From: Oopsacas minuta
Lineage: Eukaryota > Porifera > Hexactinellida > Lyssacinosida > Leucopsacidae
Reading direction: 5' to 3'
Length of the DNA stretch: 64,000 bases
Assembly: GCA_024704765.1 (NCBI GenBank)
Contig: JAKMXF010000307.1
Location: 62,001-126,000, forward strand
The notes under the pieces are model-generated. The model was not told the DNA's origin. It made no database searches and saw nothing but the letters and a program-made list of their open reading frames with translations. Positions 36,421 through 48,815 of the stretch are shown in pieces. The position numbers were made by a program, and so were the translations under genes. The first letter of the stretch is position 1, and every line of letters begins with the position of its first letter.

Positions 36421-36825
36421 CTTGCCCTTATAAGTAGATAATGGCAAATAGTTGTCATCCATGGTCACTAGTATAACTAAAGAACGTGCCAACTTTATCT
36501 TGACAATTTTTATATTTTGGATACATCATCTCTAGATCTTCTCTTATCCTTGAAATTAAAGGTGCGATAAGTAACGTTGTTCATGTCATCAAAGATGGAA
36601 CAATTTCCGCTAAACAATGCTTACTAAGCAAAGCAAGTGGCAAATTTGAATTCTTTTGCATTTTCTGGATGAAAGCATGATATTCTACATATTTATAATA
36701 CATTTACTTGGGCGAAAATGCACTATTTGTGCGATATCGAAACCATTCAGTAAAACAACAATATTTCCGTACAAGTATATATCCCCAGTCCAAAACTTTG
36801 ATTTAGATGGTAGGCCTTAAACCGA

Positions 36826-37768
36826 GTAGGTTATGAATCAACATGCTCGATGACTCACTATTCTTTGCTGTTGAAACGCAATTTCTGGCATCCTTGTTGA
36901 AATATATTCCAAAGGTTATGAGTATGATTTATCATGTGATGTATCTGTGAATTTAGAACTTAGTAGCTCTGAAACTCTCAAAATTAACATGCCAACCACA
37001 CTCTCTAATATGTCTTTGAATTATATAGCAATATAATGGTGTCTAAATATGAGTATTCACCAAAATGTGGCAAAGATTCGTACCCAGGTGCAATCTTCAC
37101 CCGAAATAATGTGTACATATTTTGATATTAAACGGATACTTAGACTTAGAAATGCAACGCGAACTTACCAAAGTACGTGCATATGCTACAGATCGTACAT
37201 GACATCAGCGCATCTCCCTATAGGAGTTGTAAAATACACTCTGAATTATATTTCGTTGAAATGTGGCCTTAAGCTAACCTGGAGCACAAAGCTGTCGCGC
37301 AACGACGTAGGAAGCGAACCGTATTCTATTATAACTCAGTTAATCTGTAAATGTGTCTATATATACAGCAGAATCTCATTAATGCGTACACGAGCATACC
37401 TTAGAAATTTGTACATATCCGGAGTATGTATTACCCGGAACAAAATCAATTTATTAACCTTAGTAAGGACCTTATTTTGTGTAAATAGTGTTGGTATTAT
37501 CCGGTAACTTACTTATGGGTTCTAGTGTATATGTTTGTATGGCCAGAAATGATTGAAGAGACTGGAAGACCACCAGTGCTGAATTTTTGGCATACCGGAG
37601 TATTTTGGGCCTGGCTCGCACAGTGGGTTAATGATGGTCTATTAATAGTTTCTATATTATTAATCCCAATTGTTCTTTGTCTGTTTGTTTGTCCATTGAA
37701 TACCTCGAGGACCAATGCGGACGAGTTCATCGCGAAGCTACGAGCCAAAGGCTCGTTCGAGTTTAGAT
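36826..37768. other. Non-coding stretch with a foldback end and a candidate MITE
   Basis: 37268-37318 carries the end of the 28498 foldback family (GGAGCACAAAGCTGTCGCG). 37366-37529 begins ACAGCAGAATCTCATTAATG and ends with a loosely inverted ...TTCTAGTGTATA, a possible pogo-type MITE. The GTTTGTTTGTCCATTGAATACC region near 37680 resembles a general arthropod-type repeat but was not identified. Confidence 0.4.
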
Positions 37769-37997
37769 CAGGGGCCGGCAAACCTCCCCGCCAACGGGCC
37801 AAAATAGACCAATTGCATAAGACTGCGGGCCAGATGGAATGCCTTCGAAAAATCGTTTAGATTTTAGTAATTAATCGATTGATTAAGTACCATTAATAGA
37901 CAAGTATTACGTGATGAGATTTAGAATATCCATTTGTTATGACATATATTTTGCATTGTAAAATTAGACGTACAGAAATATTGATGTTAATGTTAAT

Positions 37998-39586
37998 GTG
38001 ATGGATGATGCTGCCCTACTTTAGATAGCGCCTCTATGTGTGGTTTTAGGTTAGAGGTTGCCAATCGTAGCACACTGTCTAGGTGATTTTCGCTTAACTG
38101 TATTCGCAACTGCTTTTTACGTATTTCATCTTCTAGAAGAGTTGTTCACAAACGTATCTACTCCCGAAGAGAACTGCAACTTACTTTGCATGTTTCATAG
38201 TGAAGGAAATCTTTGAGGAGTTATATAATGTTGATAGAATTCGAGTAAAGGTACATCTCGAAATCTTGATCTGAGCTCACTCGAACTTTGGAGCTCAATC
38301 AGTTCCATTTGTAAATTTTCTGGGGCGTCACATATTTCAACATCAAATACGGCGGCAAAGTAGCTAAAATACTTACGATGCTTATCCATATCTGCGAATC
38401 GAGTGTTAAACTGATCTTTGAGATCAGATATGAATTCAGCGTAACAAGAAACATCATATGGCTGGTGTGAACGAAGTATAGGAAAATGAATACAATTACT
38501 CTCTTTCAATTGAAGCTCCCATAGTTGTAACTTAACTTCAAATGCATAAATGTGTTCATAGAGGACATTGATGAACTGGTTCATTCCTTGTATTTCAAAT
38601 TTAGCATATTTAAATGATTAGTGATATCCACCAGAAAGGCAAAATCAGTCATCCATTTCGCATCACTGAGCTCTGGAACTTCCATCCCTTTTTCCTCAAA
38701 AAATTCGTCAATTCAGCTCTCAACTGGTAAACTCTTTGCAACATTGCACCTTTACTTAACCAGCGCACTTCGCAATAATATAACAAATCGCCATATTTGC
38801 TGTCTATCTCTTCTAACATATGCTGAAATTGACGATGATATAATCCTCTTGCACACACAAAGTTCACAATTTTTATGACTACCCTCATTACTTCCTGCAT
38901 CTTCAGAGATTTTGCGCACAAGGCTTCGAGATGGATTATACAATGTGTTTTTACCAGTTTCTTTCAATGCCAGCATTTCTCATTTCTTTTTCTATCAAAG
39001 AAACTGCTCTCTTCACCTTTCCGATCATAGCTGGAGCACCATCTGTCGTTACCCCACAAATATTACTTAGATTTAAGCCCAGGCTACCTACGACACTCAT
39101 GATTCCTTGGAATATATTCTCACCAGTAGTGGTATCCTTTAGTGAAACCAAACTTGCCAATTCTTCTGTAATGTCAAATGTTACATTGATTCCACTCACA
39201 AAAATTGCAACCTGAGCAATATCAGTTGCATCAGTGTTCTCATCAAGTGCAATTGCATATAATTCAAATTGTTGAGCATGCTCTTGTAATGTTGTTCTGA
39301 TATCTGAAGACAAATCTTCAATTCTTCGGGTAACGGTTCTTGCAGACAGACTAATCTTACCAAAAAGATCTCTTTTTTCTGGACATATAATATCAACCAC
39401 ATTTAGAAGACACTCCTTCACAAATTCACCATCAGTGAAAGGTTTCATGCGTTTCCCAATGAGTTCGCTAACAGCGAAACTAGCACGTGTAGTATTTTTT
39501 AACTCAGAAGTATGCTGTAAAATTTCACTCTGTTGCTCAGTTAAAGACCTTTGGAGGGATTCGATCTTATTCCTTCGCGCGGCACC
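37998..39586 (-). pseudogene. BED-finger hAT transposase (GTF2IRD2/ZBED-like), left copy
   Basis: The minus-strand reading begins at ARRNKIESLQRSL (the zinc finger is missing). It continues with KRMKPFTDGEFVKECL, FELYAIALDENTDATDIAQ (first Asp region), NICGVTTDGAPAMIG (second Asp region), LEALCAKSLKMQEVM, CEVRWLSKGAMLQRVYQL, LKDQFNTRFADMDKH, LLEFYQHYITPQRFPSL, LFGSRYVCEQLF (hAT dimerisation) and LSENHLDSVLRLATSNLKPHIEAL. The lesions match those of the right copy: a stop after GIERNW (38951), a frameshift after LRAELTNFL (38700), and a stop after RFPSL (38195). 39587-39623 ends with CACCCCACCCTG, a possible hAT 5' tip, so this copy may be an internally deleted element. Confidence 0.9.
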
Positions 39587-39623
39587 GAATTCAAATTTTT
39601 GGAGTGGGGCACACCCCACCCTG

Positions 39624-41677
39624 TCTGGTGATCGACTGAAGTAACTCTAACTTGATGGGGTTGCTGGCAACCCCACTTGCACTTCCTGCATTCGCACTGC
39701 AGCCCCAAGAGGAAATGCTAGCTACGCCTCTCCGTCCAACTATGTATTCATCAGGAGTGTTATCTTAGCATCTGATTCAGCAGCCGATTCAAATCCCCAA
39801 TAAAACACCTTTTTCTCAAAGATTATTGGTTCTATTTTGAGAATAACCATACCAGTGTAATGAAGAGAGTTGGTACATTCCATATCATCACTCATAATCA
39901 CCAAATTTTACACGATGAGTAAGCAATTTGTGCATTCCATTTGGTCGAGGTTTTTTATTAATATCTCCTCAAATAATTGTGATAATAACTTATCATTTTT
40001 AATCATATTTACATTTCACTTGGTACATTATGTATATCCAATTTGAAATTATAATAATTATTTTTGAAAAAGTTCTGACACCCGAACTTCACATAGGAAT
40101 TACATAGACGACCAGTTTGTACAATCAATAATGAAGTATGTATGACATTACAGCGTACGTAAATTTTGATATGGATTTAGTATCATTTCACTTCTATAGT
40201 TCCAATTCTATTGTGGTTTCTAGATATTAATCAGAAGATATTTGAAATATAATAAATAATACAATACCATTGTAATGACAGTTATCAAACATTATACAAA
40301 ACATTACTTTTTGAATAGAAAAGAGTAAACGAATCGAAAAGTATTACAAGATACTAATTAACCAGATATTACAGTTTGTCTGTCTATCTCTTGTGTAGTG
40401 AACTGATTGATGAACTAATGAGAAATACTGATGAAATTCCCATGTATATTAGGACAGGCTAAACCTGAAACAGGTGGTACTATTTATACAAATCTTTACA
40501 GCTATATAAGGAAGAGTAACAAATGTCTTGACCAGATAAGATTTGAAGAGACGATCAACACTTCGATTTGTAATTATAAATGCCAGAATGGTAAGAGAAT
40601 CGAGGGTTAACTCCAGGACATGGGTCTCCAAATGAATCCTCAAAAAAATAGATAGTTTCTTCTTTCTGATTCAAATTTGTACAAATTGTAAAATAAACGT
40701 TTGTACGAGAGATTCGAAGATGTAATTCCTAGATTGATTAAGATAATTGTAAATATAATAATATAAATTTCATGTTCATTGTTTACTTTAATATTAATAT
40801 ATCTCCCAGAACTTCGCCTATTGGTGTTGTGTTAGTTTCCAAATCCTGCTTAGTATAATCCAGCTTTTTAAGGATAAAAGTAAATTATTCAGATACAAAT
40901 CATTGGTTGCACGTTACTATTGTTATTGTCATGTGTTATGTTATGCACTTTAGCTCTCAAATATGCATCCCTCTAATTCATGAAACATTGATTAGTTCCC
41001 CCCTGAAAATGTATGTATATAAAATAGAATGGAGGTGATAAGAAGATGTGACATTTGTACAGTAGAACTCGATTAGTACTTATTCTTCTCCAAAACGGGT
41101 AATCAATTCTTGCACTAATTGTATATGAAGAATATTCGGATAAGATGTACTTCGTAGTGCGTACAATTGAAATCGGGTATTTTTACACAGAATTATTTCG
41201 TCTCATCGTTTTATTTGCCTGAAAGTGTTGTAAAAATTGTTTTATTCTTAATTGCTATATTAAATAATCGGATATTTTATCTTATCTCATCGGGTTTTTG
41301 TCTTATCGATTTGTTTTTGTGTGAGGATTTGAACAATTGATAATTAGTTCAACTTATTTTGTCCTATAGTTTATTGTAGTTATTTTTTTAATACTGGAAA
41401 AGCACTCTCTAATTAAGGGCTAATAATATGCACCCGTCTTTATTGTCAATTGATGTAATCTGCTATCGTTCACCCACTCGTCTCCACTTGAGCGAAGTCG
41501 TAGCCATATTGAAGAATGGATGAATGGGATGAGTGTGTTAGTGATGCCACACAAATGTTTTCTGACACTATTTGGATTTGATCTCAGCATAATATAGTAT
41601 GTGGAATTGTAGATAAATACATATAATTCAAGTTTCAATACTCAGATCAAATTTTCAAATTCATTGTAAATTAAATA
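39624..41677. other. Unique spacer between the inverted arms
   Basis: AT-rich and non-coding. It holds a short GC hairpin (GGGGTTGC/GCAACCCC, 39657-39674) and a GCTAGCTACGCCTCTC piece near 39720 that looks like a decayed tip of the hAT family at 9621. A solo pogo-like tip (ACAGTAGAACTCGATTAG) is at about 41059. Confidence 0.5.
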
Positions 41678-43470
41678 ATGGCATCAACATCTAAAAGGCG
41701 GAAAGTAGATCTTGAAAATCGCGTATTCAAGGAAAGTTGGACGGAGCAGTATTTTTTTTATCATGCAGGGAAGATTGCCCACCTGCCTTTTATGTGTTGT
41801 ATTTCTTGCTGTGATAAAGGAGTCCAATTTGAAGCGACATTACGAGATGAAGCATCCGAGAAATTTCGATTTTATTACAGGTGCCGCGCGAAGGAATAAG
41901 ATCGAATCCCTCCAAAGGTCTTTAACTGAGCAACAGAGTGAAATTTTACAGCATACTTCTGAGTTAAAAAATACTACACGTGCTAGTTTCGCTGTTAGCG
42001 AACTCATTGGGAAACGCATGAAACCTTTCACTGATGGTGAATTTGTGAAGGAGTGTCTTCTAAATGTGGTTGATATTATATGTCCAGAAAAAAGAGATCT
42101 TTTTGGTAAGATTAGTCTGTCTGCAAGAACCGTTACCCGAAGAATTGAAGATTTGTCTTCAGATGTCAGAACAACATTATAAGAGCATGCTCAACAATTT
42201 GAATTATATGCAATTGCACTTGATGAGAACACTGATGCAACTGATATTGCTCAGGTTGCAATTTTTGTGAGTGGAATCAATGTAACATTTGACATTACAG
42301 AAGAATTGGCAAGTTTGGTTTCACTAAAGGATACCACTACTGGTGAGAATATATTCCAAGGAATCATGAGTGTCGTAGGTAGCCTGGGCTTAAATCTAAG
42401 TAATATTTGTGGGGTAACGACAGATGGTGCTCCAGCTATGATCGGAAAGGTGAAGAGAGCAGTTTCTTTGATAGAAAAAGAAATGAGAAATGCTGGCATT
42501 GAAAGAAACTGGTAAAAACACATTGTATAATCCATCTCGAAGCCTTGTGCGCAAAATCTCTGAAGATGCAGGAAGTAATGAGGGTAGTCATAAAAATTGT
42601 GAACTTTGTGTGTGCAAGAGGATTATATCATCGTCAATTTCAGCATATGTTAGAAGAGATAGACAGCAAATATGGCGATTTGTTATATTATTGCGAAGTG
42701 CGCTGGTTAAGTAAAGGTGCAATGTTGCAAAGAGTTTACCAGTTGAGAGCTGAATTGACGAATTTTTTGAGGAAAAAGGGATGGAAGTTCCAGAGCTCAG
42801 TGATGCGAAATGGATGACTGATTTTGCCTTTCTGGTGGATATCACTAATCATTTAAATATGCTAAATTTGAAATACAAGGAATGAACCAGTTCATCAATG
42901 TCCTCTATGAACACATTTATGCATTTGAAGTTAAGTTACAACTATGGGAGCTTCAATTGAAAGAGAGTAATTGTATTCATTTTCCTATACTTCGTTCACA
43001 CCAGCCATATGATGTTTCTTGTTACGCTGAATTCATATCTGATCTCAAAGATCAGTTTAACACTCGATTCGCAGATATGGATAAGCATCGTAAGTATTTT
43101 AGCTACTTTGCCGCCGTATTTGATGTTGAAATATGTGACGCCCCAGAAAATTTACAAATGGAACTGATTGAGCTCCAAAGTTCGAGTGAGCTCAGATCAA
43201 GATTTCGAGATGTACCTTTACTCGAATTCTATCAACATTATATAACTCCTCAAAGATTTCCTTCACTATGAAACATGCAAAGTAAGTTGCAGTTCTCTTC
43301 GGGAGTAGATACGTTTGTGAACAACTCTTCTAGAAGATGAAATACGTAAAAAGCAGTTGTGAATACAGTTAAGCGAAAATCACCTAGACAGTGTGCTACG
43401 ATTGGCAACCTCTAACCTAAAACCACACATAGAGGCGCTATCTAAAGTAGGGCAGCATCATCCATCACAT
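41678..43470 (+). pseudogene. BED-finger hAT transposase (GTF2IRD2/ZBED-like), right copy with N-terminus
   Basis: Begins MASTSKRRKVDLENRVFKES at 41678. A frame change near 41755 leads to the BED zinc finger TCLLC...KESNLKRHYEMKH (near 41785-41860). From 41880 it repeats the left copy almost exactly, with one additional stop (Gln to TAA near 42180) and a conservative Ile-to-Val change. The C-terminal LFGSRYVCEQLF and LSENHLDSVLRL blocks are at about 43285-43430. Shared breaks near 42515, 42760 and 43270 show that both copies come from the same dead gene. The P-like element begins about 110 bp beyond its end. Confidence 0.9.
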
Positions 43471-43579
43471 TAACATTAACATTAATATTTCTGTACGTCT
43501 AATTTTACAATGCAAAATATATATCATAACAAATGGATATTCTAAATCTCATCACGTAATACTTGTCTATTAATGGTAC

Positions 43580-46500
43580 CGTGACCTACGTTATAATAAG
43601 GCCTGTTCACTAGTGCGATTTTTGGACCATGGATGTCGTTTAACTCCATTAAATTTTATTTCAAATAATCATGTATTTGATGTTATTCACCTAAATCGTG
43701 AACTTCAAAATTGTTCTTAAGCGATTTTGAAGACCATGGATGCATTTAAGTCCTTATTTTTACAATAAATATTATAGTTAGAGAAAATTAACTAAAATGT
43801 GAATCCATGAGATAAAATATTATTGGGTTTAATACTAAGCATATTTCAAATAGTGAGTGCCTGATAATAGTACAAAATAATAAATGATACGTATATTAAA
43901 GTGGTATGTGATAAGTTAATTAGGCTTCAATTTCTTTAATTTTCGAGTATTTTCGACACACGGTTTCAAGGGTAGCTGGGAATTCATGTCTTAATCTTAT
44001 TTGATATAAGACAGTTTGAAGTAGCAGTCAATAGTTTAGCTAATACATCTCACATGAGTGTACCACATTCGTCACACATCACTCTCCATACTTCAGCTTG
44101 TTCATCTTCTATAAGACTTGTTGTTAACTGTATCAGGATACTTCTAGAAGGACCGGTTATAAAGTTATTGAATATGCTTGGTTGACTCTCGATAGAAGAG
44201 AATACTTTCCATAGCGTAATAATTGCGTCTATGACATCACTACTTGGCCATTTTAGTGAGCCTCGGTCGATTATCTGAATTAATCGATATTCAGAATCTG
44301 AAGGTTCTTCAATTTCCATTTCTTTGTTTTCAGTGAGGAATAAGAGACATGATTGACATTTAGTAGAATGTTTGTAATAGGCATGCACTGAGTAGCCTGC
44401 TATAAAGGAGAGTGATTGGAGTATTTGCTTGTTTAATTATATCCCTGAATATCCCTGAATCGCCGAGAGATACATCTCCAAGCTGAAAGACGCATGGGAG
44501 TCTTGGTCACAAGAGGATGAGCACGATTCTAAGAAGTTCTTAAGTGATATGCTATCTTCTGCAGGCTTTTTCGAAAATAATTTGAGTATGCTGGACAACT
44601 TTATTCTCCGTTCTGTTTCAAGGACCTGGCAATAGCTAATGTGGTATTGTGCTCCTGACATCATCCTATACAAGCCAAAATGATGCTCAAGTGGATCATT
44701 TTGCAAGAACGAAGAAAGGACGTACGAATAGCCACAATTTCCAGTCAGATGGTTTACAATGCACGGGAGTGCAATACAAGAGTGACGGAAACTTGTAAAG
44801 GTTTGAGGACTTAATTTACTTCTTTTGTCAGGCATGACTCGCCAACATTCAGCCCAATCAACTACACGTTGAAGGAACATAAATCTGGTATCATTGTAGG
44901 TAAGTGGAACTGAAAATTCATCTTTGTGAAGGATACCCTTGTTCGGAGTATTGATGTTGAATATCTTCCAAACATTACAAATAATGGTAATAAAGTCTGC
45001 AGTCTGTGAATTTGTAGAAGTGTGGTATCGCGATTGGTAGCTAACGTTTAATGCAGCGGCTGTAGATTCATCAAATATCCTTAAAGCTAAAGAAACATTT
45101 TGTCGTTCTAAAGTGGAAGGCCAACAAGCTTTAGAGGTTAATCTTGGAGCTAATTTAGCAACAGAGTGTTGGTCACTTTTATATAATTTGCGAATTTCTT
45201 CGAAAACTGCAGTGCTCGCAACTTGTATGTTCTCAAAATCTGGATAAGTGAATGTTTTATTATAATCTATTTGGTTTAGCCAGTTATTACGTATCGATTT
45301 GATTATATGAACGAAGTCAAAAAGCAAAAACAATGGCCGGTTTGAGTCCATAGGGTGAGGAACAATATGCTCTAGAAGTCGGCTGGGAGAAAATAACTTG
45401 AAAATGTTAACGTTCATCGGGTAATTATCAGTACATAAAACGTGTACAGAGAGTCCACATGCTTCAACATCACGAATAACATCTTTGATGATAGGAAAGA
45501 GTACCTCAGCAGATGAGCTGGAACAGGGCAGTAAACGGACAATACTGGACCATCGTTTGGACAAACTTGATATCATGAAGGCAAAAACGGTTTTTGCAGG
45601 ATCAGTAGGATTCAAAGAAGATCTAATTATCTTACCTCCTTTGTATGTAAATGTGGATTTTACATGAATTTCATCCATCTGAATCACTTCATTTCGTTCC
45701 CATTTGTTAAACTGAGTGACTGATTGTTTGAGATTGTTGGTAAACTCAGAATCCAAACCAAAATTGGAATATAAGCGCTTTAGAGTAGAAAGGTGCGGCA
45801 ATGATAGACAGTCCAGGGATTGAAGATATCTATAACAAACTGGCGAGATAAGCTGGCATTTGAGGGACAAGACAAGAGTTTCGATGTTGTATCACCTCAT
45901 AGTTTTCGCGATCAAAGCGTTATCCAATTGGCATAGAATAAACTGAAGACTTGATAATAGAGGCTGTTGGTTTCCAGATTCTTCTCCAGTTGAAAGGGAG
46001 TCAATAGCTTTATGAATTCTTCCGGTTGCTTCTCTGACATGGTGTTGGAATGTTTCAGGAGAATTAGTAGGGGCAGAATGGTTTTCAATTTCTTTAAGCA
46101 AATCGTTAAGTTGACGAATATCATTTATCTGAGTGAGACAAAGAGGAACGCGTATACCTTCGTAGAAACCCATAGTATGTAATGTTTCGGTAATAGTTAA
46201 CGAGCATCTAATTGGAATCAAACTGTTATTCGTTATAGAAGGTTTGAGTAAATTAAAGGAATTATCATCAGAAGACCAAACTAACCAATGATGGCAAACC
46301 CGAGTGCTTCGTTTTGGATACCAAGTCTTCCAGTGTGGTAATCTGAAAAAGTTCTTTGTCTTGGTTATACTGTAATAGACTCTCATTTATTGCAGTATCA
46401 ATCAAATGCTGTTCTCTCAGAGATCTATCAAATCTCGGAGGTATGGTGTCAGATGACGAAGAGAGATGAAGTGGACATCCAGGTAGAAATCTTGGCACTG

Positions 46501-47200
46501 CATCCTTCTGCAATTTAGGCTTAGCTGGCACTTCTAAGTATGTTCCATCTGGTTGATGGATAGAAAAACTGGTCTGAATTTCTTCGTCGAGGAAATGTTT
46601 TGAGCACACAAACACATTCTTTAAGTCTCTGATACCTTCTCTACAGAGCGCTCGATGCCAACGATTGACAAGATCAGGTGGACCATTTGGCAACTTAAAG
46701 ACTGGAGTATAAGGTTCTCCTGCGTAATTACTCCGACATCCGGGGGCAGAACACCTGTTGGGCATGACAAGCTAATTGAAAGTATGAAAAGGAGAAATCG
46801 AGAGGTAGATTAAAGAAATGCACATAACTGATAGAACAGGGTGGAGAGCGGCATTACAGAGATAAAAGCTAAGTTGTCTAAACAACTTAGGATAAAAGTA
46901 CAAGAGGACAAGGTACAACGGGTGGTGAGTACGTAAATGTATTGTTTCAATAAATTGATTGTAACAAAAAGGTTGATTCATAAATTAATATAAATATTAT
47001 GGGTTTCTAAGAAATACTTTTTACAAGCCTTCAACGACATCCATGGTCTTTAAAATCGCTTAAGAACAATTTTTGAGTTCACGATTTGGGTGAATAACAT
47101 CAAATACATGATTATTTGAAGTAAAATTTAATGGACTTAAACGACATCCATGGTCCAAAAAATCGCACTAGTGAACAGGCCTTATTATAACGTAGGTCAC
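43580..47200 (-). mobile_element. P-element-like transposon with THAP transposase, about 3.6 kb
   Basis: Both ends share an inverted repeat starting CGTGACCTACGTTATAATAA; the similarity extends about 200 bp inward. ATGGTAC flanks both sides (43573-43579, 47202-47208); counting one mismatched base, an 8-bp duplication as in P elements is possible. The empty site is preserved in the left arm of the large inverted repeat (near 37890-37910), which proves the insertion. The gene is on the minus strand. Confidence 0.88.
44050..46765 (-). pseudogene. P-element transposase with THAP finger, three lesions
   Basis: Starts MPNRCSAPGCRSNYAGEPYT at 46765. The THAP zinc finger has Cys5, Cys10, Trp36, Cys54, His57 and AVPRFLP near residue 90. 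A frame change near 46300 leads to a helical linker ending with TGA at 45892. The catalytic part is open from 45870 to 44437: MDEIHVKSTFTYKGGK (first Asp), VLCTDNYPMN (second Asp, 82 residues on), FDFVHIIKSIRNNW, and NDPLEHHFGLYR (Glu). This is the order of P-element and THAP9 transposases. A TAA at 44437 is followed in the same frame by LNKQILQSLSFIAGYSVHAYY to 44050. Domain content looks complete. One frame change and two stops separate it from an open gene; I could not exclude that the first is a small intron. Confidence 0.88.
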
Positions 47201-47504
47201 GATGGTACTTAATCAATCGATTAATTACTAAAATCTAAACGATTTTTCGAAGGCATCCCATCTGGCCCGCAGTCTTATGCAATTGGTCTATTTTGGCCCG
47301 TTGGCGGGGAGGTTTGCCGGCCCTTGTCGTTGATGATCGATAAACCCTTTAGCTTAATTACAATGTCGGACAATTATCTTCTAATTGTGGTATATGTAAA
47401 CAAAACGAATACATTATTGTTGCTGTATGAATATTTCATCCCTAAATTCCCCAAACATCTTTTTAAATTTTCTTTTTATGGCCTCACGTTACAACTACTA
47501 AAAA

Positions 47505-48120
47505 TCGTCCAGCCCTAATTTTTGAGGATTATTTATATGGATTCGACACATCAAATGCAAGCTATACGAAAAAGAGATGGTGGTGTCGTGCTCAAGATAG
47601 CTATGAAAGTTTGTATTCGGATATTGATCTAGATATTCAAACATTGAGTTGTGTGCTACTCACACAGACCATTGTTTTCCGAACCCTGAGAAGAGAAGTT
47701 GAGGGAGTTATTTCTGATCTTAAGATGAAAGTACGAACTCAAGTAAGACCAATTACTGTATAATATGATGAATCTGCACCTATACTTTCACAAAATCTTA
47801 ATGCTACTTCCGGATTCAATCTGTTCAAACAAATTGACTCTTCACCATACCGTGAAAGGCTTAGTTTTTTCCCCACACTTCCCATCTCGCGAACGGGGTT
47901 AGTTATACCCAATCATCTACAAAAGACAGTTGCAGGATGTAATTTTCTTATTTTTCTTCAACTAATATCGATTTAATCATTTTCAGCACAGAAGCAAACA
48001 TTCGAAAGCTATCTATCAAGTCTCATTGGTGTGTGATGGGACTTTTAAGAGTGTACCCATGGCCTACTTAATTTACGACAATATTTGTCAACGAGAAGGC
48101 TATAAAACGGTGAGGAAATT
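47505..48120 (+). pseudogene. FLYWCH-finger / MULE-type transposase, N-terminal part
   Basis: Reads KNRPALIFEDYLYGFD, then RWWCRAQDSYES (a FLYWCH finger with lost Cys/His residues), RREVEGVISDLKMKV, YDESAPILSQN, FPTLPISRTGLVIPNHLQKT and, in another frame, VCDGTFKSVPMAYLIYDNIC near 48030-48100. The DGTFK-VP block carries the first catalytic Asp of MULE transposases. A stop follows RPITV (near 47762), with frame changes near 47975. It then runs into the foldback at 48050-48815, and nothing of the C-terminal core was found downstream. Confidence 0.75.
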
Positions 48121-48815
48121 TGTAATTTCCGTTTTTGGGTAAATGATACTTTAGATAACCAGTATTATGGTTAATATAGGGGGTATAGTGGTATTGCGAA
48201 TCCAAAGGGACCATTTTTGAGATTCCTACATTTGTATTAACCAAAGTAGGCGCCATTTAATGATGATGTCAGAAATAATTACCAAAAATAGAATTTTTTC
48301 GAACCGAAATACAGTAACTTTCCATTGATACATTATAGTGTTTTTAGATAAAAGAATAGAAAAATAATACTTTTCATATTTTCAAAGATTTTGACTTTCC
48401 GAAATTTCAAATTATTCTTAATCAACGACACATATAAAATGCATTTTCTAAGCAAATTTGCATTTTTGCTTCCACACAAGAAATTCACCCATATTTCCTG
48501 CTTTTTCTAGTCATTCATATTAAATATCATATTCTACAAGTGTTTTCCATTTTGATGGTGTGAATTTAGGTCTCAAATTCTATATTTAGTGTCCTTGTCA
48601 CGTCATCTTTAAATGGCGCCTAAATTGGTTAACCACCAATGTTGGAACCCAAAAAATGGCTCTGTTGGATTCGCCTACTACAATACCTTCTTTTCAAGCA
48701 TAATTAGTTGTTATGCAATGTATAATTTATCCGAGAACGGGAATTTAAACTGACGTCTTCGTTCTATAGCCTTCTAACTGACAAATATTCCCGTATATTA
48801 AGTAGGTCATAGTGC
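48050..48815. repeat. Foldback that includes the end of the MULE pseudogene
   Basis: 48050-48300 pairs in reverse with 48590-48815. Paired blocks include TATAGCCTTCT, GACAAATATT, AATTAAGTAGG, GGCGCCATTTAA and CGAATCCAA. The outermost paired part is the coding stretch PMAYLIYDNICQREGYK, so a piece of the transposase gene is present in inverted copy. The centre is near 48433. Confidence 0.7.

Larger units (their letters stand above)
35190..36825. repeat. Long foldback, arms of about 400 bp around an 0.8-kb loop
   Basis: 35190-35600 pairs with 36425-36825. Matching blocks include AATGGTTTCGAT, GTAAATGTATTA, AGAATATCATG, ATTTCAAGG, TAAAGTTGG and ATTTGCCATTA with their inverses. The arms are clearly diverged. 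The loop contains a pogo-type MITE (35628-35796) and a degenerate tandem repeat (36240-36420). Confidence 0.7.
37769..47326. repeat. Near-perfect large inverted repeat with one interrupted arm
   Basis: 37769-39586 (1818 bp) is the reverse complement of 41880-43579 joined to 47202-47326. After removing the insertion and one copy of its target duplication, the second arm is also 1818 bp, so no indel separates them. I could find at least seven differences, all transitions. Each arm ends at a hAT-like tip (CAGGGGCCGG at 37769; CAAGGGCCGG in reverse at 47326) and holds the 3' part of a BED-finger hAT gene. The spacer 39587-41879 is unique. The arms share frameshifts, so the gene was dead before duplication. 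Confidence 0.85.

Noticed and set aside
37525-37860. A 111-codon plus-strand frame with a hydrophobic segment
   Set aside because: It runs across the boundary of the inverted repeat at 37769 and therefore mixes unrelated sequences.
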